Positions 41,255-50,476 of a DNA stretch of 64,000 nt are shown piece after piece. The position numbers were made by a program, and so were the translations under genes. The notes beneath the pieces are model-generated. The model did no database searches. It worked only from the letters and a program-made list of their open reading frames with translations, and was not told where the DNA came from. Source of the DNA: Allocoleopsis franciscana PCC 7113 (GTDB taxonomy: Bacteria > Cyanobacteriota > Cyanobacteriia > Cyanobacteriales > Coleofasciculaceae); NCBI RefSeq assembly GCF_000317515.1, contig NC_019739.1, positions 1-64,000 of the forward strand, in the 5' to 3' direction. Position 1 is the stretch's first letter; each line of letters starts with the position of its first letter.

Positions 41255-43735
41255 TTAACTTACTCTCTCTGCTAGCTTAAAAAGACGATTGATCGGATAT
41301 TCAGGTTTTTTATTAATCAGTTGAGGGCATGACTGCACTTTTAGTATTTGCATGGCATCTCGCAACTCACCAACAGTGATATAAACTTGTTGATATTGAA
41401 AGATAATTTCATCTGATTTTCGCTCCTTCCAACCCTCTTGAACACAGGCAGATATTACCTGACCAAGCTGTCTACGCTTAACTCTCAGTTCATTAGCCTT
41501 ATGCCAAAATTCTTCAAATCCAGAACGAACTAACGGTGGTAGAAACCAAAAGAAATGTTCTCTCTCACGAGGTAAGCTCAAAAGGTCATCACCACTCATC
41601 CAGTTGTACCGAATTGTTTCTTCACCAATGGGGAAGCCTGTGTCACGCGAAATAAGTCGGCATATCGTTTGCAAATCAGATTTTTCAACCTGCTGCTTAA
41701 CTAATTCTCGCCAAGCATCTAGCTGTACACTATAGAGATAATTATCTCTGGTATCCTCAAGCAAACCAGCCTTCTGAGCAAATAACTCATCGCGGTTCAT
41801 GCCCTCAAACAAGACAACCTTTGTCTCAGTAGTAAGTTCTCTGACAGCAACAACCTGAGCTTGTTTACGCAATAGCACTAAGAATTCGCTACCCGGAGCA
41901 ACTCTAATTCTCCATTCACGCTCAAACTTTACTAAATAGTGAGAATCTAAATTCCTTGAAATAGAACTTGTCAAGGCAGAATCTAAACTACTTCCACTCA
42001 AGGTACTGAAACTTTCCTCAAGCTTAGCTAAATTAATACTCTTAGACAGCTTTGCTTTTCCTGTATTGACTACCTGAACTGATGTATAGTGAGGACTATA
42101 GCCATAACGTCCTACCTCCTCTTTTCCCGTTAACGCCAGCCAAGTTTTACTGTGCCATTTTCTAGCATCAACTTCTAGATTGCTCCACCACCGTTCGGCA
42201 CGCTCAGCCAAGGCTGACCACAGCAAGACATCAATCTGGCGGAAGAAAGTCGTTTGCAAGAGGTCACGGTGACGAGCCTTGGGCTGACCTATAACTATTA
42301 GTTTTTTTCCACCTAGACCTCGAATCTGGCTGAATGGTAAAATTTGAGGTTTCGATGCAAGATTGTGACTTCCTGTTAAAAACTGTTCTAAGGCATGAGC
42401 TCGTTCTGCACTTTCTACAGCGACAACGGTTTCTCTGCCAGCGGCTTTAATGATTTCTATAAAGGGATTAGACTTAAGTTTCTGTAGTCTCAGTGCTAAA
42501 GAGCTTAGGAGTTTATGTAAGGTGAATGCCTTGTCTTCTCTACATCTACTAGCAGCAAGTTCTAAACGCTTCAACGCGCTTTCAAGAAACTGACCCCAGA
42601 GCAGGTAAAAAGGCAATACTGGAGCCGAGAGATCTCGCCAAATTTCCCAGGCTGTTCCCCAAACACTCCTCAAGTGAGGTTGTTTAGCCAAATCTATTAG
42701 CAAATCTGATATTTCTTGAAAAAGTTTAGCAATTATTTCTTCATTTTCTGTATCAAAGTCAAACGTTTTAATTGTTACCTGTGCCTCAATTAAGGATTTA
42801 CGTTTTTTTTCAAACAATACATAACTCTCTTCGATGGGATGGCGGATGCCATCACTAACAAAAAAATCGCGGTCAGCTAGGCAAGAACACAGAGCATAGA
42901 AGTCGATAGGCCAAAGCAGAGTTTCCTGTAAACTTTTTGTTTCATGGTATTCAATACTTTTCATTGTCCAAGGGGGGACAATACCTACCATAGGAATTTG
43001 TTTTTGTTTGCAAATGCTGGCTAAGTTAAAGGCTTCGCTTCCATAGTTAGAGGGAGATGGATAAGTTTGTCCAGATGGATCGTCAATTACAACTAAAGAA
43101 CAATAATTTGATTGCTTCAATAAGCCTACAGCTTCGGAAAGAGAACGTAGTATAAAAACTTTAAGTTTATCATTTTTAATCGATTCATCAAATTTATAAG
43201 CAGGTAAACAAGCAATTCGTTCGCTCAGATTACAGCGAGTTTCATCTACAAGATTAATCGATTTAGTTGTTATTAACGTTGAGATGTTTCCACTATTCTG
43301 GGGTCGAATCCAAATAACATAGTCTTTGGGTGATACTGCATGATGAGTATGATAAATATCTCTTTCTTCTCTAGTTAAATGGGCATAGTAGGCTATCAAT
43401 AATATCCCCAGAGATACGGGAGCAACCGGAAAGCTTATAAAAAGCTGACGTTGCTTAGATATACTTAACGCTGATAGATAAATTAAGTCTTTTTCAATAC
43501 GATGGATTTGAAGTGAATGCTTATTTCTCTTCAAACACCCAAGTACTGGTTCCAATACATGATGCATCCATTCCGAATTAACTTTCTGTTTTGAATTAGG
43601 ATTTTCTTCCGAATTAGAACTATGTTCTGGATAAAAAAAATCTCTAAAAATATCTCCCCATGCCCGTTGCTTTGCCCAAACTTGATGTCTTTGCCGTAAA
43701 TCCGGGAAAGTACCTAATGATATCTGCTCTAACAA
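41255..43735 (-). CDS. drmE: DISARM protein DrmE-like
   Basis: The product is 826 aa with no motif I can name; length and position immediately before drmA match DrmE, the uncharacterised protein of class 2 DISARM. It starts with TTG at 43735 (LEQISLGTFPDL). The sequence is rich in charged helical segments. Residues about 85-260 contain an alpha/beta-like stretch (LFISFPVAPVSLGILLIAYY; YCSLVVIDDPSG) that resembles a degenerate helicase-type fold. The call depends on context with drmA, drmB, drmMII and drmC. Confidence 0.75.
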   Translation of the reverse strand: MLEQISLGTFPDLRQRHQVWAKQRAWGDIFRDFFYPEHSSNSEENPNSKQKVNSEWMHHVLEPVLGCLKRNKHSLQIHRIEKDLIYLSALSISKQRQLFISFPVAPVSLGILLIAYYAHLTREERDIYHTHHAVSPKDYVIWIRPQNSGNISTLITTKSINLVDETRCNLSERIACLPAYKFDESIKNDKLKVFILRSLSEAVGLLKQSNYCSLVVIDDPSGQTYPSPSNYGSEAFNLASICKQKQIPMVGIVPPWTMKSIEYHETKSLQETLLWPIDFYALCSCLADRDFFVSDGIRHPIEESYVLFEKKRKSLIEAQVTIKTFDFDTENEEIIAKLFQEISDLLIDLAKQPHLRSVWGTAWEIWRDLSAPVLPFYLLWGQFLESALKRLELAASRCREDKAFTLHKLLSSLALRLQKLKSNPFIEIIKAAGRETVVAVESAERAHALEQFLTGSHNLASKPQILPFSQIRGLGGKKLIVIGQPKARHRDLLQTTFFRQIDVLLWSALAERAERWWSNLEVDARKWHSKTWLALTGKEEVGRYGYSPHYTSVQVVNTGKAKLSKSINLAKLEESFSTLSGSSLDSALTSSISRNLDSHYLVKFEREWRIRVAPGSEFLVLLRKQAQVVAVRELTTETKVVLFEGMNRDELFAQKAGLLEDTRDNYLYSVQLDAWRELVKQQVEKSDLQTICRLISRDTGFPIGEETIRYNWMSGDDLLSLPREREHFFWFLPPLVRSGFEEFWHKANELRVKRRQLGQVISACVQEGWKERKSDEIIFQYQQVYITVGELRDAMQILKVQSCPQLINKKPEYPINRLFKLAERVS

Positions 43736-44029
43736 GATTCTGTATACCCTGCTAATTGAACGACATTGAACGACGAAGTTTTTACCTGCATCCTAATCTG
43801 ACCAATGTATGTACGTGCATACATTGACGTTAGGTTGGCATACACACTTAGTTTCGTATGTAATGCCTTACTACTTTTAAAATGCCCAACTCGGTCTCAC
43901 CGAGAACAGAAGCTTCATAACTTCATCAATTCTTTATTTTCCTGGTTGTATCTCCTTAAACAGGTTAGGGCGAATGGCACTCACGCTATATGTACAGAAA
44001 AAGATTTATTCCCTGTAACCCTATATGTA
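43736..44029. promoter_or_regulatory. Upstream region of drmEAB with palindrome
   Basis: An inverted repeat, CAATGTATG (43803-43811) with CATACATTG (43818-43826), lies 68-91 bp upstream of drmE. A tandem repeat of ATTGAACGAC twice occupies 43755-43774. Because the insertion sequence cuts drmEAB off from drmC-drmMII, these are the likely local control elements. The remaining ~200 bp up to the insertion shows no gene. Confidence 0.5.
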
Positions 44030-45700
44030 GGGTTTGCTGTAAAAACCGGAAACCCTTAGCTATAAATAGTTTGAGCGGTCTTGAAAGTTGTTCAGCTCCC
44101 AGGAAATCTGGTAGAATCCCACAAAATCCTTGTACCAAGAGCAGGGAAAATGTACAGAAAAGCTTCCTCAAGCCCGACCCCACCGGAAAACTTTGAGCTG
44201 CCCTTTGAGGGAAAGTTATCACAAGATAACCGTTGGGTAATCATGGCAAATCTGATACCCTGGGATGAATTTGAAGAGGAATACGCCAAAATTTTTTCTA
44301 TTGATATGGGGGCACCTGCGCTGCCATTTCGGATGGCATTGGGTTCATTAATAATCAAAGAAAGATTAGGAATAAGCGATCGGGAAACAGTAGAACAAAT
44401 AAAAGAAAACCCTTACTTACAATACTTTATAGGGAGAAAGCATTACAGCAACGAAGCCCCTTATGATGCCTCACTTTTGGTAAGATTTAGAGAAAGGATA
44501 AATGTTGATTTAGTAAATCAAATAAATCAAAGAATGGTAAAGAAGATTCAGGAAGAAACAGAGGAGGAATCTAAAAAAAAAGCTCACTCTCAGAAAGGCA
44601 AGAAACAAGAGAAAGCCCGAATCAAGGGAAATTAATTCTGGATGCTACCTGTGCGCCAGGAGATATCAGCTATCCCAATGACTTGGGTCTATTAAATCAA
44701 GCCAGAGTCAAAACGGAAAAGATAATAGATACTCTCTATAAGCCCCTAAAAGGGAGACTAAAGAAAAAGCCAAAAACTTATAGAAACCTCGCTCGGAAAG
44801 ATTACTTGAAAGTCGCCAAAAAACGGAGATCGTCAAGAAAAGAGAGAAGAAAAGCTATAAAAAAACAACTGAAATATATAAAAAGAAATTTATCACACAT
44901 TGACCAACTCCTTCAGACAGGAGAAGCACTTGAGGGTTTGAGCATCTCTCAATATAAGAGCTTGCTGGTGGTGGCGGAAGTTTACCGTCAACAGCAATGG
45001 ATGTATGAGAATAAAGCCCAGAGAATTGACGACAGAATAGTCAGTTTAAGTCAGCCCCATATCCGTCCAATTGTGAGAGGAAAAGCCGGAAAACCTGTAG
45101 AATTTGGAGCTAAACTAGCAGCAAGCGTCAGAGATGGATATGTCTTTTTAGACCGTATAAGCTGGGATAACTTTAATGAAGCCGGAGACTTAAAAGCCCA
45201 AATAGAAGCATTTAAACAGCACACAGGAGTCTATCCCGAATCAGTACATGTAGATAGAATTTATCGAAATCGCGAGAATCGAGCATTCTGTAAAGAAAGA
45301 GGGATTAGAATAAGTGGCCCCCCCTTAGGCAGACCTCCAGCTAATGTCAGCTCAGACAAAAAGAAACAAGCCTTAGACGACGAGAAGGTTCGCAATGCTA
45401 TTGAAGGAAAATTTGGCATCTCAAAGCGAAGATTTAGCTTGAATCGCGTCATGGCTAAACTGCCTCATACTTCTCAAACGGCTATTGCTATCACTTTTTT
45501 AGTCATGAATCTTTCCACCCTGCTACGGCAGTTTTTTTGTCTTTTTTTGTGCGATACACAACATCACGCCTTTTTTCTCGATAACTATTAATTCGGCTTA
45601 TGCTTGTGGGAATTAACAACAACAAAAGCTCATTATTATTCCAGGATTAAATAACTGATTAATCCATCGGTTGTTTTTCGCCGACTTATTCAGCAAGCCC
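44030..45700 (+). mobile_element. Insertion sequence, IS5/IS1182-like, inside the DISARM locus
   Basis: The element is 1,671 bp. The left end starts GGGTTTGCTGTAAAA (44030) and the right end reads TTATTCAGCAAGCCC (ends 45700); inverted, the right end is GGGCTTGCTGAATAA, so the terminal repeats match over the first ~10 bp with one mismatch. TATGTA flanks both sides (44024-44029 and 45701-45706), a likely target duplication. It carries one transposase gene split over two frames. It lies intergenically between drmMII and drmE, opposite in strand to the drm genes. Confidence 0.85.
44150..45591 (+). CDS. Transposase (DUF772/DDE type) read through a frameshift
   Basis: Frame 1 (ATG 44150 to stop at 44635) encodes the DUF772-type N-terminus: LPFEGKLSQDNRWVIMANLI, GSLIIKERLG, ENPYLQYFIG. 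The second frame continues with LILDATCAPGDISYPNDLG at about 44627 and runs to 45591 with the DDE C-terminal part (KAGKPVEFGAKLA; VHVDRIYRNREN). A GGGAAAT heptamer at 44627-44634 is in phase for a -1 slip that joins the frames exactly at KGN-LILDAT. It may be programmed frameshifting or a one-base deletion in an A-run; either way the two frames are one gene of about 480 aa. Confidence 0.82.
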
Positions 45701-45788
45701 TATGTAGTATTGGCACCCCTCAGTGCGTAAGCCTACATCTTTAACTCTAGTCAAGGTTCTCTAGGAATTTAGCTCTTGCTTCTACTTG

Positions 45789-46988
45789 CTAGTTTAATTG
45801 CTCAAGAAGTGACTCAGCAATTGCTTTGGAGAGTGGTGGAGGCACAGCATTACCAATTGCTTGGACGACTGAGTCATACTCATGCCCCAGTTGAAAGTTA
45901 TCAGTAAAGCCCATTAACCGAGCTAACTCACGAGGCGTAAGCGCCCTCTCATACTTGTAATGGTAGGCAAAATCTGAATGACCTTGTACAGTGGGGCTGT
46001 GGCTTTCAGGGAGTAGCCGACGATACGCACTGTAATGACTTCGCCTCAGTTGTCCACTGGCTGGCTCGAATGGAATTCTATAAGTTAAGGGAGTTGGTAA
46101 ATCTCGCCAGTTTCCACCAGGCACGATCGCTTTTAGCCTCTCTCTAGTTTCTGGTCGAACCCGTGGAACTACATGACCATCTGTTTCCTGGGTATACTGT
46201 CTTGCCCAACGCTGGTAGGCACTTTGTGGTGGAACCCCGTAAGAACGATTGCTTCCTTTCGTTTTACCTTCTAGAATGGGCAAGTCGGCGATCGCCTGTT
46301 CGACATTGACTAATCGACAGTCATCTGGGTCAAGCAGACAAGAGCGCCAAGGTTCCTGGAGTTTTGAGCAGTAGCCTATCTTTCCATCTTGTTCAACTCT
46401 TCGCAGCCAAAACTGTTGATGGGGAATATCCACTCCCTTTGGAATAATGGGAAGACGCCCAAAATCCCATCGAATCCCCACCACAATCAATCTGGCTCGT
46501 CGAGAAGGATTTCCAAAGTTTGCAGCTTCTAGTACTGCATGGGCAACCCGATAATTATTTCGCCCTTTCAACCTGCCTATAAATCGCTTAAAAACTCTAG
46601 ATTTTTCTAGCTGAGGCACATTTTCGTAAATAAAAGCTAACGGACTTAACTCCCGTACAATCTCAGCAAATTTAATAGCTAGACGATTGTTCGGATCTGA
46701 ATGTGTATCCTGACCATTCCGAATTTGTGTAAAACCCCGACAAGGGCTTCCTCCTACAACTAGATCGACTCCACCATTCAATCTAATTTTTTCAATCAAA
46801 TCTCTAAGATTTGCGGACTTAGAAAGGTCAATATTTAGTACATAAGTATCGGGTAAATTACGTCGATAAAGAGCCAAAGCAGGCTCGTGATTATCTATCG
46901 CCCATAAAGGTTCAATCAAGCCTGTTTCCTTCAATCCCCAAGATAAACCGCCCATTCCGCAGAATAAGTCTAAGGCTCTCAAACCCAT
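45789..46988 (-). CDS. drmMII: DISARM DNA cytosine-5 methyltransferase DrmMII
   Basis: The product is 399 aa with all main C5-methyltransferase motifs: I (LDLFCGMGGLSWGL), IV (GGSPCRGFT, catalytic Cys; PCR rather than PCQ), VI (YENVPQL), VIII (SRRARLIVVG) and IX-X (QAIGNAVPPPLSKAIAESL). In class 2 DISARM this enzyme marks host DNA. The ATG at 46988 overlaps the drmC stop as TGATG; a TTG one codon earlier is possible. The target sequence cannot be read from the protein by eye. Confidence 0.9.
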   Translation of the reverse strand: MGLRALDLFCGMGGLSWGLKETGLIEPLWAIDNHEPALALYRRNLPDTYVLNIDLSKSANLRDLIEKIRLNGGVDLVVGGSPCRGFTQIRNGQDTHSDPNNRLAIKFAEIVRELSPLAFIYENVPQLEKSRVFKRFIGRLKGRNNYRVAHAVLEAANFGNPSRRARLIVVGIRWDFGRLPIIPKGVDIPHQQFWLRRVEQDGKIGYCSKLQEPWRSCLLDPDDCRLVNVEQAIADLPILEGKTKGSNRSYGVPPQSAYQRWARQYTQETDGHVVPRVRPETRERLKAIVPGGNWRDLPTPLTYRIPFEPASGQLRRSHYSAYRRLLPESHSPTVQGHSDFAYHYKYERALTPRELARLMGFTDNFQLGHEYDSVVQAIGNAVPPPLSKAIAESLLEQLN

Positions 46989-47809
46989 CAAAGTGTCTCC
47001 AAATGAATTGGCTCAGCGCGATCGATGAGTTTTTGAAGCATGGGGACAAGCTGCTGAGCTACAAAAATTCCTTCGACTAACAAGCCAAATTCTATATCAC
47101 CCTCTAGACTATTTTTTGTCCAATTTGCTGAACCTATATAAGCAGATTGATTATCTTTAACAATCATCTTTGAATGAAAAGTTTGACGGCTTTTAATACC
47201 ATCATAATCTAGATTATATGCTTTGAGTAAGTGAAGGTTTTGCTCGGAAACTAAACTCCGAACTCTTCGTAAAGTTGGCAAAACAAACTCTCGGCTACCA
47301 GGAATAGCCCTTCGCAGTACAAGTCGAACGCTTACGTTGCCCTGTTGCAATTGCCAAGCTAATAGCTCTATTAGGGTATTAACCTGTTGATTGTCAAGAC
47401 TAAAAAAGGGATTAATTATCCACAAAGTTTGACTTGCTGAACGAATTAAGTCTCGAAATACATCGATAGTCTGGCGAGATTGAGCAATATTTAACCATAC
47501 AGGATTAGTTAGAACCAATTGAATTTTTGGGGTAAGTTCTTCCGAATCGGCATAAGCCCATATAGCACCTTGTACATGGCTCAAGAAGGTTTGAAACCGG
47601 GTTGAGTCTGTAATGCGCCCTTTGCGATCGCACAGTCCTGCCTGTGAGAGCCACTCTAGTAAAGCCTTTGTCCGAGTTGAATCATACGGTTCACTGATAT
47701 TCCCCGTAGCTGCCCTACCTATCAGGGGATCTAAATCTAACGAAGAGTGGTACAGCATTTTTGCCACTCTTATCACTAAAGCTGTGTAATCTGTCGCCAA
47801 GGTTTTCAA
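46988..47809 (-). CDS. drmC: DISARM phospholipase D-like protein DrmC
   Basis: The product is 273 aa with one HKD motif: HSKMIVKDNQSAYIGSANWT (His, Lys, Asp in HxKxxxxD spacing, then GSANWT). A degenerate second half precedes it (ASQTLWIINPFFSLDN). PLD-fold nucleases of this size are the DrmC component; it is dispensable for protection in studied DISARM systems. The frame opens with a TTG at 47809 without a good ribosome site; the in-frame ATG at 47758 is a second choice. Confidence 0.8.
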   Translation of the reverse strand: MKTLATDYTALVIRVAKMLYHSSLDLDPLIGRAATGNISEPYDSTRTKALLEWLSQAGLCDRKGRITDSTRFQTFLSHVQGAIWAYADSEELTPKIQLVLTNPVWLNIAQSRQTIDVFRDLIRSASQTLWIINPFFSLDNQQVNTLIELLAWQLQQGNVSVRLVLRRAIPGSREFVLPTLRRVRSLVSEQNLHLLKAYNLDYDGIKSRQTFHSKMIVKDNQSAYIGSANWTKNSLEGDIEFGLLVEGIFVAQQLVPMLQKLIDRAEPIHLETL

Positions 47810-48022
47810 TTCTGATGATCTGATGAGGATAGATTAGGAGTGATTGCCCCACTCATGCTAGTGTTCCCACCAGATGCTGCTCAAGCACATCCAACTCCAT
47901 CAGAATTTCCATCTAACCTCCGCTCACAGGCGAGATTCCCCTTTTCCTGATTCCTTGCATAACTTATTGAAACTGCGCTCTCGCAGAGGTCTACCGCATC
48001 CACGCTATCTACGACGGTTCGG

Positions 48023-49024
48023 TCAAGGAGTTGGCGGTTCTTCCCCGATCGCCTCATAAAAGGCACGCTCCGCCGCAGCCGATAGAGCACGTTTGGCGTA
48101 GCGCTTGAAATTAGCCTCTGACTTGTGACGAGTTAGAGTTCGAGCGTGCAAGCTGTCGATGCCCTTCAATAACAGGTTTGTAGCATAGGTGTGCCTCAAG
48201 CGATGCGGCGTCAGGTTCTCAATTCCCGCCAATTGCCCCAACCCCTTAATCGTGTAATAAATCCCCTGATATCCCAGCCGTTCTTCTTTACCGGGAACTG
48301 GACTTTGAGACAAAAACAGCGGACGATGCTTGGCGTAGCGCTCTCCCAAGTGCCGTCGCTCCTTTAGGTAAGCATTGAGACACTCGCGTGCTTGTCGATT
48401 GAGGGGAACAGTGCCGCCGCTATCGTCTTTCCCTTTGCGAATCGTCAAGCGTATCCCGTCATAGTCTCCCAGATTGAGCGCTGCCACTTCTCCTGCTCGC
48501 AACCCGTGCAACAGAACAGCTACCAGGGCTGCATCTCGCCTTTGGTGGTCGGGCGGAAGCTGCCCAATCGCTCTGGTGAGCGCCTCCACCTCTGAATCCA
48601 AGAGATCAAATGCTGGTGGCGACGGCAATTTGAAGAGCGCTACGGAGGAGGTGGGATTGGTGGAAAGACTGTCGGGATACGCCGCCAGCAGCCAGCCAAA
48701 AAAACTTTTCAGAGCAGAAAGCGCCCGATTGACTGAACTTTCTGCTAGCGATTTTTCCAAGTGTTCCTTGTACTGAACGATTTGTCGGGGCGTAATTTGG
48801 CTAATCGGGCGCTCCGTCCACGCCAAAAAGCGTCGCAGTTCCCGCCGATAAGCAGTCTTGCTGTTGGCGCAAAGCGATCGCGCTTTTAAAAATTCCTCAA
48901 CCCGCACTTCCCTCAGGTCAATCGGACTAGCACCAGAAGCTGGCACAGGTGCTGGCGATCGAGGACTAGGGGAAGAAGAATCTGGGGAAGCCGACATTAT
49001 GAATGAATGAGGGAGGGAGCGCAT
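48023..49024 (-). CDS. Tyrosine recombinase, XerC/D-like integrase
   Basis: The product is 333 aa. The N-terminal SAM-like core-binding domain (LKARSLCANSKTAYRREL-like) is followed by the catalytic domain: LLHGLRAGEVAAL (Arg I), RKGKDD (Lys), PHRLRHTYATNLL (HxxR) and FKRYAKRAL (Tyr). Residues 1-40 are Ser/Pro-rich; ATG at 48997 (MSASPDSS) is an alternative start. All active-site residues are present. Neighbouring DISARM and transposon-end repeats suggest it belongs to a mobile element or resolves plasmid multimers; no att site could be identified. Confidence 0.9.
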   Translation of the reverse strand: MRSLPHSFIMSASPDSSSPSPRSPAPVPASGASPIDLREVRVEEFLKARSLCANSKTAYRRELRRFLAWTERPISQITPRQIVQYKEHLEKSLAESSVNRALSALKSFFGWLLAAYPDSLSTNPTSSVALFKLPSPPAFDLLDSEVEALTRAIGQLPPDHQRRDAALVAVLLHGLRAGEVAALNLGDYDGIRLTIRKGKDDSGGTVPLNRQARECLNAYLKERRHLGERYAKHRPLFLSQSPVPGKEERLGYQGIYYTIKGLGQLAGIENLTPHRLRHTYATNLLLKGIDSLHARTLTRHKSEANFKRYAKRALSAAAERAFYEAIGEEPPTP

Positions 49025-49597
49025 TCTTTATTTTCCCTCCTTTGCCGTAAGAGTCCATGTAAAATAACAGAACATTATCTTACAAGGAGCGGCATCAACC
49101 GACCAGAGCATCTGGATTTTTTGTCAGTTTGCACATAAGTTGAAAATTGTCGGTTTGCACATAAGTTGAAATTCTGTGGGTTCGCGCATAAAGTGAAGCG
49201 TGAGAACGACACAAATTTCACTCACCATCATCGAGTAGCCCCCTAAAATTTCACTTTATGTGCGTTATGTACGGCAAGTGGGGGCTGGAAGCCCCATAAC
49301 TCCGTTGTCAAAATTTCACTAGATGTGACTTTACGTGCAAACCGACACCGCTTGTTTGCCAGCTTGTAACGGCAAAATTCCCTGGAGATGTCTAGAGGGG
49401 AAGGCATTGAGATTCAGGTATAAGTGGAGTCAGCTATCAAGAAATACGAAGTAAGTCAAAGTCAAATAAAAAGATTGCACTTGTCCACTTTATTGATAGC
49501 TAATAAATATTTTTGAACAATTCAAAAAATTTTCTTTTCTGTTTCAGAGTGTATTCCTTGTGGATGGGTTGAAGTTTCTCCATAACCGCTTGCCTTC
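49025..49597. other. 573-bp intergenic region with transposon-end repeats
   Basis: There is no gene here. The first 95 bp lead up to the integrase start. 49122-49347 is the repeat cluster annotated separately. The remaining ~250 bp (49348-49597) are AT-rich near the end and hold a purine-rich stretch and the leader of the gene at 49598. Confidence 0.7.
49122..49347. mobile_element. Tn7/Mu-type transposon-end repeat cluster, non-autonomous or remnant
   Basis: Three direct units start at 49122 (TGTCAGTTTGCACATAAG), 49148 (TGTCGGTTTGCACATAAG) and 49175 (TGTGGGTTCGCGCATAAA), each followed by TTGAAA or GTGAAG, at 26-27 bp spacing. In the opposite orientation lie AATTTCACTTTATGTGCG (about 49247-49264) and a terminal unit ending CGTGCAAACCGACA at 49347. 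So both outer ends read TGTCRGTTTGCAC inward and finish in TGT/ACA. Multiple inward-facing binding sites at each end are characteristic of TnsB/MuA-type transposases. No transposase and no target duplication were found. Confidence 0.65.
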
Positions 49598-49993
49598 ATG
49601 AGTCAACGCTCTCGCCCATTAACCAACCACACCCTCTTCGCTCTGAAGATAGTCAACGTACTAAAACACCAGCCATTGGATGAGCAAACAAGTTTAAATA
49701 ATTCCACTCATACCCAATTCTATCAATCAGCTAATAGCCAACAGCATCCTCCTCAATTTTCTATAGGGAACGAAGTAGTTTGGGCTTATGTTTCAGCCCA
49801 TGACTACGGTGTTGTAATCGACCGCGTGTGGACAACCGAAACTGTCCATAAAGTGACAGGATGGCATTACCTTGTACGCTTACACCCCAATAGCTCTAGC
49901 TATCCCTTCTGCAAAGAAGATTGGGCTTTTGAAGAAGACCTAGAATTGCTCGCTGATTTTCAACGACACAAGGGTGGAGGAGGTGACTCTTGA
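49598..49993 (+). CDS. Conserved-looking hypothetical protein
   Basis: The product is 131 aa. The C-terminal half (GNEVVWAYVSAHDYGVVIDR, then WHYLVRLHP and CKEDWAFEEDLEL) looks like a compact SH3-like beta barrel. The N-terminal half is polar and probably disordered. It overlaps the HTH gene that follows by four bases, so the two are probably translated together. Function unknown. Confidence 0.65.
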   Translation: MSQRSRPLTNHTLFALKIVNVLKHQPLDEQTSLNNSTHTQFYQSANSQQHPPQFSIGNEVVWAYVSAHDYGVVIDRVWTTETVHKVTGWHYLVRLHPNSSSYPFCKEDWAFEEDLELLADFQRHKGGGGDS

Positions 49994-50295
49994 ATAAAGA
50001 GAACTCCGAGGCTAGAGCCTTTCAAAACTGGCTGTGGGGTAGACTGCACCCTCAAGACTTTTCAATTCTCTGGGCACCCGTGAGTTACAGGGAAATCGGG
50101 CTTTTGTGCGGAGTTTCTGCCTCGACGGTACAGCACTGGCTTGGTGACTCCACTGCTGTTTCCCATCGAGAACCGGGGGATAGGTATCAGCGACTTTTAG
50201 CACTCGCTGACTGGTTTTTGTCCACGTTTGAGCTGACCCCTCAGCAGCTCATAGCACAATTTGAGCTTGAACAACAGCCACAAGAGTGCGAATAA
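49990..50295 (+). CDS. Small HTH protein
   Basis: The product is 101 aa. Residues 27-45 (SYREIGLLCGVSASTVQHWL) form a clear helix-turn-helix. The start is a TTG at 49990, supported by a strong GGAGGAGG site seven bases upstream within the previous gene. Partner of the SH3-like gene; probably a DNA-binding regulator of the local cluster. Confidence 0.7.
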   Translation: MNKENSEARAFQNWLWGRLHPQDFSILWAPVSYREIGLLCGVSASTVQHWLGDSTAVSHREPGDRYQRLLALADWFLSTFELTPQQLIAQFELEQQPQECE

Positions 50296-50476
50296 TCCCG
50301 TTATCAGAGCGTTTCTTTAAACAGCCCTCTTGATATAAGGTGACTGTTGGAGAGGCTTTCCGCCTGCTGAACCGGTTAACAGCGATCGCAAGTTTCATGC
50401 AAGCCGACGCGATAAGCCATAGCGATGTCTTTGAGCTTATCGCTCGAACTCCCTTTATCAATTAATTAGAAAACTT

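Noticed and set aside
43805-44059. 84-codon plus-strand frame beside the insertion sequence
   Set aside because: Covers the palindrome and crosses the IS left end; no homology visible and it would be created by the insertion.
44683-45591. Separate second transposase gene
   Set aside because: Its reading continues upstream to LILDATCAPGD at the slippery site, so it is the second half of the one transposase.
49122-49198. Three spaced direct repeats as a mini-CRISPR
   Set aside because: Repeats abut with almost no spacer, vary in sequence, and are mirrored in inverse orientation at 49347. No cas genes are nearby.
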